Assembly: GCA_049999725.1 (NCBI GenBank)
Contig: JBNGIS010011177.1
Span: 1-30,906 of the forward strand
Direction: 5' to 3'
Length of the DNA stretch: 30,906 nucleotides
From: Haplomitrium mnioides
Taxonomy: Eukaryota > Marchantiophyta > Haplomitriopsida > Calobryales
Each line of letters begins with the position of its first letter. Position 1 is the stretch's first letter. The notes beneath the pieces were generated by a model. The model made no database searches. It worked only from the letters and a program-made list of their open reading frames with translations, and was not told the DNA's origin. The translations under genes and the position numbers were made by a program. This document shows, piece after piece, positions 1 to 9,099 of the stretch.

Positions 1-1285
1 GCCGAATAAGAACGAAGTCGATGTCGCCGTTTCGACGTTCCCTCGAAGTAAGAACTACGCCAGCCTGAGGTTAGCTTCGCTAACACTTTGGAAAGCTCGT
101 TATAAGAACTACTAGGCCCTTTCAGACCGTTCACCCCCTTCGAACTTTCCACCGCACCCCGTCGAACTTTTACCTTCTGGGTGCCGAAGCGGCGAAGCGT
201 CCCCCTTTCGGCGTCTGTAGCTCCTTCGTCGGCCGCACCGGCGTTACCTTTGTTTTCCGGCCGTCCTCATCTCGCTCGCCGATTCGCTGACCTATCGTGC
301 TTTCGCCGTGCCCTTCGTTTCCCCCCGCCGGATAGGCGCCATGTCGCCCTTTTGGCTCAGCCTTCTTCCCGTTGGACGGTCTGCGCTGGGTCACCGCTTC
401 GCCACTGATGCAAGTCGTTAGAACCGGTTCGCCAATAAGTCGCCTTTTCGCCTTCACTCATTCTCATTCGGTCAGATCAGGGATCAGTCCCCCTTTCGGC
501 TCTTCCTCTGTGCTTCCTCTTTGGCGAATCTGCGCTAGGTCGCCCCTTCGGCTTCTGCGCTTCTCCTCCTCTCGGATCTCCGATAGATCGCCCTTCCGGC
601 ACCCTTGCTTTCCTTCGGCCAGGCCCGCGATAGATCGTTGTTTCGGGCCCCTTTCCTTCCTTCCCTGTTGAGTTCCTCGCGGATCCCTCTTAACCGGGTT
701 CCCCACGTCGTAAGGCGGATCGGAACCAAGTTAAGCGGGCTCCCCACTTAGGGAGGCGGCTTTCCGCAAACCCGCGGGCCTCCTGCTGCCGTCACGTAGT
801 CCGTGGAATCCCGCAAAGGGCTCTGGAGACGCCACGTTTCCGTGGAATCTCGCGGGACCTCTCGGGGACTTCACTCTTCCCTCGGGTCTTACCGACTCGG
901 ATGGATCGCTCGATCGACCTCTGCAGGGTTCGCGCTTGCTTGCGGGATCAAGGCGTCCCTCTTCCCTGGCCTTGCTTGCCCTCGTGAAGATCTCATCTCC
1001 TGCTGTCAGCTCCCGATCCTTGCTTTCCGTTTTGTGGCCGCTGCAGGACCCCCGCGATCTGCCTTCCTTCGGAATGCCTTCGGGCTTCCTTGTTGCTGAT
1101 CCCTTCTTCTCCCTCCTCCGCCATGGTCCTGTTTCCCTCCCAGGACTCATGCACCCTGCTCTTAACAGCTGTTTGAGGTAATCAGCTGTTCCTGAGGGCC
1201 TTCACACTTGCAAAGGGAACAATGTCGCCAGTGGAGCTTCCGATTTCGTGCGTTCAGCCTTAGTGCTCCAAATCACCGGCTGACA
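1..1285 (-). repeat. LTR copy X1 (5' terminal part), minus orientation
   Basis: On the minus strand this begins at 1285 with TGTCAGCCGG and runs off the window. Its first ~246 bases match 30661-30906 in inverted orientation with about a dozen mismatches (roughly 95% identity by eye). Reading inward it holds an A/B-type minisatellite (about 180-660), two hairpin-like AAGTGGG/CCCACTT modules (about 690-760), and three TAAGAAC motifs near its far end (1-110). It is markedly GC- and CpG-rich compared with the other LTR copies, which suggests it is younger or less methylation-decayed. It abuts a gag remnant directly at 1286. The many short ORFs here are chance products of the GC-rich repeat and I do not regard them as genes. 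The far end of the LTR lies outside the window. Confidence 0.75.
180..660 (-). repeat. 48-bp minisatellite inside LTR X1
   Basis: Degenerate tandem units of about 48-49 bp are read on the minus strand, each carrying a core like GCCGAAAGGGCGA followed by CTATCG. Examples of the core in plus orientation sit near 535, 580 and 629. It is the same minisatellite as the one at 13506-14165 and 29340-30110, but more CpG-rich. I estimate nine to ten units; exact borders are fuzzy. Confidence 0.6.
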
Positions 1286-2187
1286 ATTTCCGGGGCCTCT
1301 TCCATCATGTATTCGACCTCTTCTCTCACGTATTCTGGTGCTTCCTCCCTTACGTAATGCACAACATTGTTGTCGTTCGGACATTCCTCAAGGGAGTGTG
1401 CGTGTTGCTTGCATCTTACGCACCAGAATCCTACTCTTTGGGTGGGCAAGGGCCTGCCTTCCGGTTTGATCCTAGACATGAGGATGTTCATTGCCTCCAT
1501 CTTGGCATTCAGCTCTTCAATCCGATCCCTCCCCCTTGGCTTCCTGCTCGCCTCGGGTTCAAGTTCAATTTTTCTATACTTCCCCTTGCTGGCCCTTTTG
1601 CGATGACTTACCTCTTTGGCCTGCTTCTTCTTCTTCTCCTTTTTTTTGGACGATCGGTCCTCCTCTGAGCTGCTGCTGCCGGACTCATTCTTGCTTTCCG
1701 AGGAGGACTCAAAACTCTCATCCGTTTCTCCGTCACTTTCCGAGGTGTTTGAAGAGTCATCGGAATCGTATTTGGCCCATGCCTTCATGCGGGAACTGGT
1801 GATTGCAGCTTTGACATGGGATCAGGCTGCATTGACGGCTTCTTTTAGAGTCTGTGGATCCGTTTGTCTTGTCCACGTTCCAATTACCCTTGGTAGAGCT
1901 GCCAAGAACCATGTCGTGAGCATCTCGTAGTGGTTGGCAAGTTCAGCTTCTGCGCCACCTTCTTGAATCGCTGGAGGAATTTCCTCACTGACTCCTTTTC
2001 ATTCTGAGTTGATCCATCTTGATCAGCGCTTCAGTCTCCTCCCTGATCCCTCAAAATTTTGCAATGAAGGCCACATTGAATGCATGCCAATCCCGCTTGA
2101 CATTATCCAAAAAATCCTTGTACTAAGGCTAGGCTTCTCCCTTCAAAACTGTTGGCAAGATCCCAATTTTCGCATGGCTTTTGCATT
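1286..2187 (-). pseudogene. gag: gag remnant of element D (capsid C-terminal part, acidic/basic linker, one zinc knuckle)
   Basis: The minus strand encodes a diverged copy of the gag at 16600-17570. The capsid-like part (2187 to about 1800) is broken by stops and a frameshift. The part at 1273-1788 is open: an Asp/Glu/Ser-rich stretch, a Lys/Arg-rich stretch, then a CCHC zinc knuckle CVRCKQHAHSLEEC, where the usual Gly before His is Ala. A HYVREEAPEYVREE segment follows, matching the same place in element B. The coding text stops at 1286, where LTR X1 begins, so the second and third knuckles and all of pol are missing. Upstream it is fused to LTR Y1 near 2188, losing the LTR 3' end, leader and gag start. 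Nucleic-acid binding and capsid roles are known for the family; this copy is dead. Confidence 0.8.
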
Positions 2188-4918
2188 CTGCTCAACTGCT
2201 CTTGTCAAATCCTAGTCTATAATGTCTCTTATATACAAAATGTAGAATGCAAATCTAATTATGAACATTTGCACATTCACACCCAACAATGTACTGCAAC
2301 AGAACAGAGTCCTTGAAGGCCCTCTAGAACTGGTCTCACTAGCATATCTCTCCGTTCTGAATCACTCACCACATGTCCATCTTCACCCCAACTTCACACC
2401 CACACACCCTTCTCCAGATAGTTTTTCAACTTCCCTCGCGAGAAGCCTTGCTTTTACTTCCTCATGCTAGGAAGAGGATTTCCTTGACTTCCACCACTGG
2501 AAGACAATCTTCCCGACTACAGGTAGCTCACTCCATCCCCGAGCCTCGACAGGTCTTATCCACAGTGCGCAGGCACTAGCGTAGCCACCCTCTCTTAGCT
2601 CCACTTACAAGGATGAGTTCACTTGGATCGCCCGAGCCTTTAGAGCTCCACGTCCAGCAATTCTCGGCGCCCCTCCACCTCTGCTTGCTCCCAACGCGAG
2701 TTCACTCGCTTCACGTAGCTTCTCACTGGAATCCCACTCCTACCTTACCTTGTTGTGATTTCCTCGTCTTGAGATTGCTGTCGCGTCTCTAATTTGGTTG
2801 CACATCAACCATTCTGAATTTGCAACCCTCCAATGTATACCCTCCAAGCTTCCGTTGATCCTCTGACCCCTTCCAATTGAAAGTTTGTTAATCCCGTTGG
2901 GCTCGGAATATGAGGTTGCAACGCGTGTTCCCACTGTTCGTTAATCCCGTTGGCTTGGATTTGGACATTGCGATGCATGTCCCCACTGTTTGTTAATCCC
3001 ATTGGTTTGGATTCGGACATTTCGACGCATGTCCTGCCAGTTGGTCGAATGATTCCAAGTACAACGGTAACACGAAGGTGAGTCCGAGGAATCTTGCGGA
3101 CTAAGATTCCCACGGAACTCCAGTCCGAAGAACCTTTTGGAACAAAGTTTTGAAGAATCCCGCGGAAAAAGAGTCCTACAGAATCTCCAAGATTCACATA
3201 CAAAGATCCCCACGGATCCGAGTTCATAGAGCCTAGCGGGATCTAGGTCTGTTGTTGACTTTTCTCCCGTAGTTGACCTCAGATCCACAGCCCAAGGATC
3301 CAACGGACAGGGAAGTCCGCAGGATCCCTCGGACTTCTCCAACATGCCACGTGTCGAGGTTGACTTTCTTCCGAGCCGCGCTGTCCGACACCGCCTTGCA
3401 AGGGGGTAGTCTGACCATTGCGCTGACTTGGTTTCGTTGGTTGACTCAGCTCTGACTCACAGGACCCCTCGGACCATCCCTAAGCGCCACGTCATTTGAA
3501 GCCCTGCCATCCGACGCCACCTCGCAAAGGGGTAGGCGGACCGTCGCGTTGACCCTCCTCCGAGGTTGACATTCCTCTGACCCGAGATCCAACAGACTCC
3601 ATCTTATCGCCGCGTGTCCGTTGACTTCCACCAAATCCTCTGAGGATGCCACGTAATCCGCAAAGCCGCCGCCTGACGCCATTCCGCAAGGGGTAGTCTG
3701 ACTGTCGCGCTGACCTTTCTCTGATGAAGACCACGGACCCTCTCCTTCGTCCACATTTCCGCTAAACTATGCGGGACCCCTGCGCTTGCCATGTTTCCGC
3801 TATAAACCCTCAAACGCCCTAGGTTCGCCACCTCTTCGTGAAGACTTGCGGATTCCCTGAGGCCGACATGTCAGCCACTACAAGCCTTTTGGACTCCCTG
3901 GGCCCGCCACCTCTCTGTGAAGACTTGCGGACTCCTTGGGGCCGTCACGTCATCCCCTGTTGCGTCATCTGACGCCGCCCCGCAAAGGGGTAGGCTGACC
4001 GTTGCTTTGACTTCTTTTCGAAGTTGACCCGCGGACTTTCCCCAAGTCTTTCGAGGATGCCACGTAATTCGAAGAGCCGCTTGTCTTTTCGAGTAAGAAC
4101 AATGCCTTCGTCGCCGTTTGAAACCTTCTTGTCGAAAAGCTTGCGATAAGAACAACACGTGGCCGAAGCTCCCTTCACTGAGTTGTAGACAAGCTTGATA
4201 TACGAACTACAAAGCAACTCCTTTTTGAACCAACTCCTTGCACGCGTCCGTCAAACTTTCAAACGTCAACTCAGTACTCTTTTGAACTTTCAAACTTATC
4301 CTCTCTCGCTCCGAATCTTTGATAGATCATCCTTTTGGTTGATTACTCCTTTCTCTTCAGGACGGACCTCCCATCGGATCCCTATTAAGTAGGCTCCCTA
4401 CATCGGAAGCTCACTTGGAACCCATTTAACCGGACTCCTCACTTAGAAAGGTTGAGTGCCGCTAAGTTCTTTGGATCGGACACCACAGAACCATTGCTCC
4501 CTTCGCATGATATTCGAAATTCTCAGGTAGTTTCCATGATCTTAGGTTATTTGTAGCTCGATTATTCTTTCACTTGGTTGTTCATCACATTGCTCACACT
4601 CACAATTTGTGCATTGCTTCGCTCTAGGTGGCCTTTCCCTTTTCCCTACTAGGACTTGATTCCCGCATCCTTATCATCTCTATGGGCTCTCGTTGGCTCC
4701 TTCGAATTTTAGTGGTGCCCTTCCACTTACTGGTGACCACTGTTCCCTTCCCTTCTTCCGCAATGATCCCATTCTCCTCCTCGAATCCATGCGTTCTGCT
4801 CGTACCCACAGTTTGAAGGATTCCTGCTGCTTCGAGGCGCTCTTGCCTCTACCAGAGGGGAATTGTGTCAATGATGCTTTCGAATTGCAGATTTTTGAGT
4901 CCAATTCCTTGGCTGACA
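2188..4918 (-). repeat. LTR copy Y1, 3' LTR of element A (3' end truncated)
   Basis: On the minus strand it starts at 4918 with TGTCAGCC directly after the polypurine-tract region of element A, so it is that element's 3' LTR. The first ~300 bases match 11532 to 11228 (LTR Y2) at about 90% by eye, which supports an LTR pair. Inward it holds weak minisatellite units (about 4310-4370), the TAAGAAC triplet (about 4085-4210), and four copies of a module with GTCCGAC...GCAAAGGGGTAG (about 3390, 3510, 3670, 3970) rich in ACGT and TTGAC cores. The last part (2188-2560) matches 20270-20430 in inverted orientation. The 3' terminus is missing: the sequence passes into a gag remnant near 2188. No gene is seen in it. 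Confidence 0.75.
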
Positions 4919-5055
4919 TAACTCACCGGTCGAGTGTGAAGCGTCCCCGCAAACACCCTTCATCTTCCTTGCTCTGTTGGGTGCCTCCTCTAAGTGGTCG
5001 TTGGTTGGCCTCCATAACTACTGCAATACAACCCCACAAAACGCCCCCCCACAAA

Positions 5056-5105
<50 letters not shown>

Positions 5106-5121
5106 CCCACACAACTTACCT
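4919..5121 (-). promoter_or_regulatory. Polypurine-tract region and 3' UTR of element A
   Basis: Between the integrase end and the 3' LTR. The minus-strand block GTTTGCGGGGACGCTTCACA lies close to the LTR and recurs almost unchanged before the LTR at 27792, so it is a conserved part of the plus-strand priming region. The tract itself (ending GGTGAGTTA before TGTCAGCC) is no longer purine-pure here, unlike the AAAAGGGGAGTAA of element C. The segment also holds the microsatellite. Confidence 0.5.
5058..5103. repeat. (CA)23 microsatellite
   Basis: A perfect dinucleotide run of 23 CA units on the plus strand ((TG)23 on the minus strand), in the untranslated region between integrase and the 3' LTR of element A. 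The Thr-His and Val-Cys repeat ORFs that cross it are artefacts of the run. Confidence 0.98.
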
Positions 5122-5139
5122 CTATTGACCAAGTACCTT

Positions 5140-6283
5140 CGATGGGATCACCGTTAGACACTCTCCCTCCTCCTCTTGATTCACATGCCTTTTGAGTTGG
5201 TCAAAGTGCACCCGGTTGTCGAACTTGTGACCCTCTAGTGTTTCCAACTCTACTGACCCGTTCCGATGTAGCTTCCTTAGCACAAATGGCCCCATCCACC
5301 TTGTGTGCAGTTTCCCAGGGAAATGCACAAACCTGTTGTCATACAACAACACCAACTTTCCCTCCAAGAGGTCAGTTGGCTTGAGCCCCTTATCATGCTA
5401 TCTCTTCCTCAACTCTTGTTGGTGCTCCAACCTCCCTTGGGCTAAGTCTCTAGTCTCCTCCAAGCTTTCCAGTTGATAGAGCCTTCCCCTTCTGCTCTGA
5501 TCTTCAACCATCCTCTCATGCTCTAACAATCTCTTGGTGGGCCACCTCATACTCCACTGGTACCAGAGCATGTTTACCAAAGACCAAAAAATAGGGATAG
5601 TAGCCCATTGTGGTCTTGGAGGCCAAATTGTATGCATGGGTCATGGTGAGCAGCTTGAGATCCCAATCTGATTTGTTGGCTGCCATTGTTTTACTGAGGA
5701 TCTTCCATATGATCCCGTTGGCCCTCTCTATCAGACCATTAGCCTTGGGATGGTAGGCCGTAGTGCGTCTATGCTTGATCAGGTACCGATTAGTCAGGTC
5801 TCGGATTACCTGATTGATGAATTGAGTCTCTTGATCACTGACCAGCTCCAAAGGAGGCCCGAATCTGCAGATCATCTGCTCATAGAGAAAGGCTGCAACT
5901 GTCTTAGCATCATCCTTTCGAGTGGCTCTAGCCTCCACCCACTTGGTTCCATAATCAGTTGTCAGCAATATGTACATGTTGCCCTTCCGAGTGGAAGGTG
6001 CAATTGGGCCCATGAAGTTGATCCTCCACTTTTCAAAAGGTGCCAAGGGAATGATTGGCACCAGAGGATGGTGTTGGTTTGATGCAGGCCTCCTCGTTCT
6101 TTAGCACATATCACACTGTTTTACCCAAAAGTGCACATCCTTATGCAAGGTGGGCCACCAATATCCTGCATCCAAGATATTTTTGATTGTGGTATCTGCT
6201 GCAAAGTGGCCTCCCACCTCCTCTCCATGGAGGGCCTGCATTACCATTGTGGGCTGATTCCGCTCTAGACAGCGTTTGATCAT
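5140..6283 (-). pseudogene. pol: Integrase of element A (H2C2 zinc domain, DDE core, C-terminal domain), broken
   Basis: Would insert element cDNA into the host genome. The zinc domain is seen at 6283-6101: a His-rich start (LHGEEVGGHF), GYWWPTLHKDV and CDMC. The core follows in the same frame (6061-5516). Its first catalytic Asp is changed to Asn (WRINFMGP, codon at 6017-6019). The second is present in SDQETQF, though the usual Gly is Glu. The Glu is present in GLIERANG. A frameshift near 5540 moves to the next frame. The C-terminal part (5367 to about 5150) carries FPGKLHTRWMGPFVL and FDNRVHFDQLKRH, like non-chromodomain plant gypsy integrases. In-frame stops occur near 6098 and just before 5390. 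No chromodomain follows. The identification is firm; the copy is inactive. Confidence 0.92.
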
Positions 6284-7130
6284 CCCATCATACCCTCTCT
6301 TATGCAGTACTCATTTGATTAAGAGGTATGGCTTTACCTTCCTGAGGAATACAACAGCCTCCTCTCTGCTACTATCTTTGGGAATCAGGGCAAAACAAAG
6401 GAATTCAGTGGTTTTTGCGTAGTCCGTGGCCCTCCCAACTTTCACTTGGAACAAGTCTTCATCAGGGAATTCATCACCCACCTCATTGTGATTGACAGAT
6501 CCAGCAATCCTGGAGAAGAAATTGGCATTGTTGTGCTTCCTCCCAAGTTTGATCCTGATTTTGAAGTTGAATTCTTGTAGGAGAAGCACCCACCTTGCAA
6601 TCCGACCGGTGACATTGGGTTTGTTCACCATGTATTTGAGTGCATTGTGATCTATATGGAAGATCACTTTGTAATGCAACAAATAATGCCTGAATTTCAT
6701 CAAGGCATAGATGATCCCAGGGCTTCCCGATCCATGGCAGAGTAATTCTTCTCTACTGGAGCTAGTAGCCTACTGGCGAAGTAGATGGGGTGATCCTGCC
6801 CCTTCTCATCCACCTGGAACAGCACCGCTCCGATGCAGAACCCAGACACGTCGATCATCACATGGAAATCCTTCCCCCAACTGGGAGGGATTAACATAGC
6901 GGCACTCGCCAGCCTCTTCTTAAATTCCGTGAAGCTTGCCAGCCTTTCAGGGGTGGCCTCATATGTGCTACCCCCTTTGGTTATTTGGGTGAGGGGCAGA
7001 GCTACTGAGGCGAATTGGTTGATGAATCTTTGATAATACCCAACACACCCTAGGAATCCTTGCACCTCCTTCAGGACGGTGGGAAAGGCAACATTCATCC
7101 AGTTGGCGATCTTCTCCTGATCCACCTCTA
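6284..7130 (-). pseudogene. pol: RT connection and RNase H domain of element A, broken
   Basis: The frame 7125-6700 covers the RT thumb/connection (VQGFLGCVGYYQRFI, LPLTQITKG) and the start of RNase H (VMIDVSGFCIGAVL with the first Asp, and MDREALG with the Glu). A frameshift near 6705 moves to the frame 6703-6311, with FHIDHNALKYM giving the next Asp. The last Asp of the family motif is Asn here (HNNANFFSR, codon at 6531-6533). The tail (to about 6311) links to integrase and is closed by an in-frame TGA near 6308. RNase H degrades RNA in the RNA:DNA hybrid during reverse transcription; this copy lacks an intact active site and an intact frame. Confidence 0.9.
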
Positions 7131-7850
7131 TCCCCCTGTTAGAAATCTGGTCTCCGAGGAGTATCCCCTCCTTTACCCCAAAGAAGCAACCCCATTTCTC
7201 TGCACAGTTGGAAGGTGAGCCTCACATCTCGCTCATGGCTCTCCAGCTTGCCATACACCACGAAGTTGTCGATGAACACTTCCAAGAATTTTCGGAGTTA
7301 GTCGTAGAAGATATTCATCATCATTCGCTGAAACGTACCTGGTGCATTGCACAATTCGAAGGGCATTCTCCTGAAAGCAAACACCCCCCATTCTGTGGTG
7401 AATGCTGTCTTGAGTTGATCCTCTTCCCGGATCTAGATTTGATTGTATCATGAGTACCCGTCAAAGAAGCTGTACACTTCTTGCCATGCCACCAAGTCCA
7501 ACACCCCATCCGTGAAAGGCAACGGATAATGGTCCTTCTTCGTAGCCTTGTTCAACTTCCAAAAATCCTGGTATACTTAGATCTTCTTCTCCCCATCTTG
7601 TCTCACCTTCTTTGCCACCACTATTAGGGAGGATACCCATTCGCTATTGAGGACTAGGTAGATGAAATCGGCTTCCAACAATTTATCTATCTCCTCCTTT
7701 ACCAGCAAGGAGAGTTGGGGATTCATTCAGTATTGCCTTCGTCGCACCGAGATTGTTGTTGGTTCTAAGTTGATCCGGTGCTCCCCAAATTCTCTCGAGA
7801 CTCCCTTCAGATCCACGTGACTCTAAGCAAAGGCATCACTAAAATTATGC
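7131..7850 (-). pseudogene. pol: Reverse transcriptase core of element A, broken
   Basis: Read on the minus strand in one main frame from about 7850 to 7245. It starts at a DAFA(stop)SHVDLKG motif (about 7838-7815), then EEIDKLLEADFIY, NSEWVSSL, PLPFTDGVLDLV and FRRMPFELCNAPGTF. The catalytic YxDD box reads FIDNF: the second Asp is Asn (codon at 7265-7267). Several in-frame stops interrupt it (at the expected Trp of DAFAW, and in the segments before YQDF, after DGYS, after YNQI and after IFYD). A frameshift near 7185 and loss of the residues before the thumb follow. The PLPFTD and GYS-YNQ style resembles Athila/Tat-branch gypsy RT. It cannot encode an active polymerase. Confidence 0.9.
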
Positions 7851-8792
7851 AGGAGATTGGTGAGGGTCCGCTTTGATTATGTGGGCAATTGGGAGCCTAT
7901 GTGGAAGGTGTGTCCTTCTCAGACCACCAATGGCGTGTGTTGGGCATCCCACACCACCCCTGTTTCATTACGCCCATGGTTGTCCCCTGCTGGCATCAGA
8001 GTAGCCAATCGCACTTTGCCCTCCTCTCGAGGAGCCTCTTCGGACCTTCCCATGTCCGCTTTTTGCATCCGATGAGACGCTTCGGACTCCTCTTCCCTTT
8101 GGATCCTGATGTCCTCATATTTGGTCCGATCTTTTGTGGATTTCCTCCACTGGTGCTCTGTTCCGACGTATGTGGATAATTTGATCTAATTTACGGACAC
8201 CACTTCCTCCTCTGACAGATCCTCCTATGTCGCTTCACTCACCATCTGCACCTTGTAGTGGTATTCTGAATCTTCTTCCTCCTTGGACCTCTCGCTATCA
8301 TATTCTGCCTCGCACTGTGTTTCCCCCATGTGAGGAATAGGGCCATAATGCACCATTGTTTTTTCGGGGCCAAACACCAATGTGGAGTTCCTCCAGTTGT
8401 GCAAAACTCGGGCCCCATACAGCCAAGGCCTTCCAATCAACACCAAATATGGAGATGCTGAAGCGGGTCGCATCACCAGATAGTTCAGCTTGAACTCCTT
8501 CCCTCTGATGAATGTTGGTACTTGGAGGAGGGAGCCCAATGGCTTCACTCGTGACCCATCCGCCAACCTTATAATTCTGGTTGTATGCTAGAATTCTGTG
8601 AATCCCAGTTTGTGAGTTGTCTCTTCTACCATAATGTTGACTCTTGCCCCTCCATCTATGGGCACTAAGGACAGTGTGCACCTCGCAATTTGGATGTCGA
8701 TCTCCAGGGCCCCCTTGTCTTCATAAACTAGTTGCAGATCCGCTGGAGCTCCTACCTTGGGTAGCCTTCTTCTCCTCTTGGCTCCACCAGTG
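7851..8792 (-). pseudogene. pol: Retropepsin-like protease and linker of element A, broken
   Basis: Two open pieces carry the aspartic protease. 8792-8588 has the active-site loop IDGGARVNIM (about 8632-8662) after LSLVP. 8566-8225 has SPYLVLIGRPWL, the ILG-type second half, then a conserved tail HNWRNSTLVFG. A stop near 8588 separates them. The Asp-Gly-Gly loop, instead of Asp-Ser/Thr-Gly, is shared with element B (18510), so it is a family trait and not damage. From 8225 to 7850 I see only a degraded linker with stops in all frames on the coding strand; the ORFs there on the plus strand are shadows. At 8792/8793 the coding text joins LTR Y2 directly, so the LTR 3' end, leader and whole gag were deleted. 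Confidence 0.85.
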
Positions 8793-9099
8793 GCAAGGGG
8801 GTAGTTTGACCGTCGCACTGACTTGGTTCTGTTGGTTGACTCAGCTCTAACCTGGAGGACCAGTCAGACCAACCATGAGCGCCACGTCATCCAAAGCCCC
8901 GTCGTCCGACGCCGCTCCGCAAAAGGGTAGGGAGATCGTCACGCTGACCCTTCTTCGAGGTTGACATTCCTCTAACTCGAGATCCAACGGACTCCGTCTT
9001 ACCGCCACGTGTCCATTGACTTCCACCAAATCCTTTGAGGATGCCACGTAATCTGTGAAGCCACCACCTTACGTCGTTCCGCAAGGGGGTAGTCTGACC
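8793..9099 (-). repeat. LTR copy Y2, inner part (5' LTR of element A, 3' truncated)
   Basis: Matches 3390-3700 of LTR Y1, including GCAAGGGGGTAG modules and the CCACGTGTCC motif. It is continuous with 10322-11532 once the inserted solo LTR (9100-10321) is removed. It ends at 8793 where the protease begins. About 1.2 kb of LTR 3' sequence present in Y1 is missing. Confidence 0.75.

Noticed and set aside
731-1150. 139-codon minus frame in the GC-rich LTR
   Set aside because: It is LTR X1 sequence, and the partner copy X2 shows it is non-coding repeat. High GC makes long chance frames likely.
4693-5195. Frames with poly Thr-His (plus) or Val-Cys (minus), including one of 154 codons
   Set aside because: They are translations of the (CA)23 run plus LTR text, with no domain.
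5150-5390. A chromodomain after integrase
   Set aside because: The segment after the GPF-type motif ends within about 30 residues and shows no chromodomain aromatic pattern.
5122-8792. Element A as a plant pararetrovirus (caulimovirid) copy
   Set aside because: It has an integrase with DDE core, flanking LTRs and a polypurine tract, and no movement-protein motif. It is a gypsy retrotransposon.
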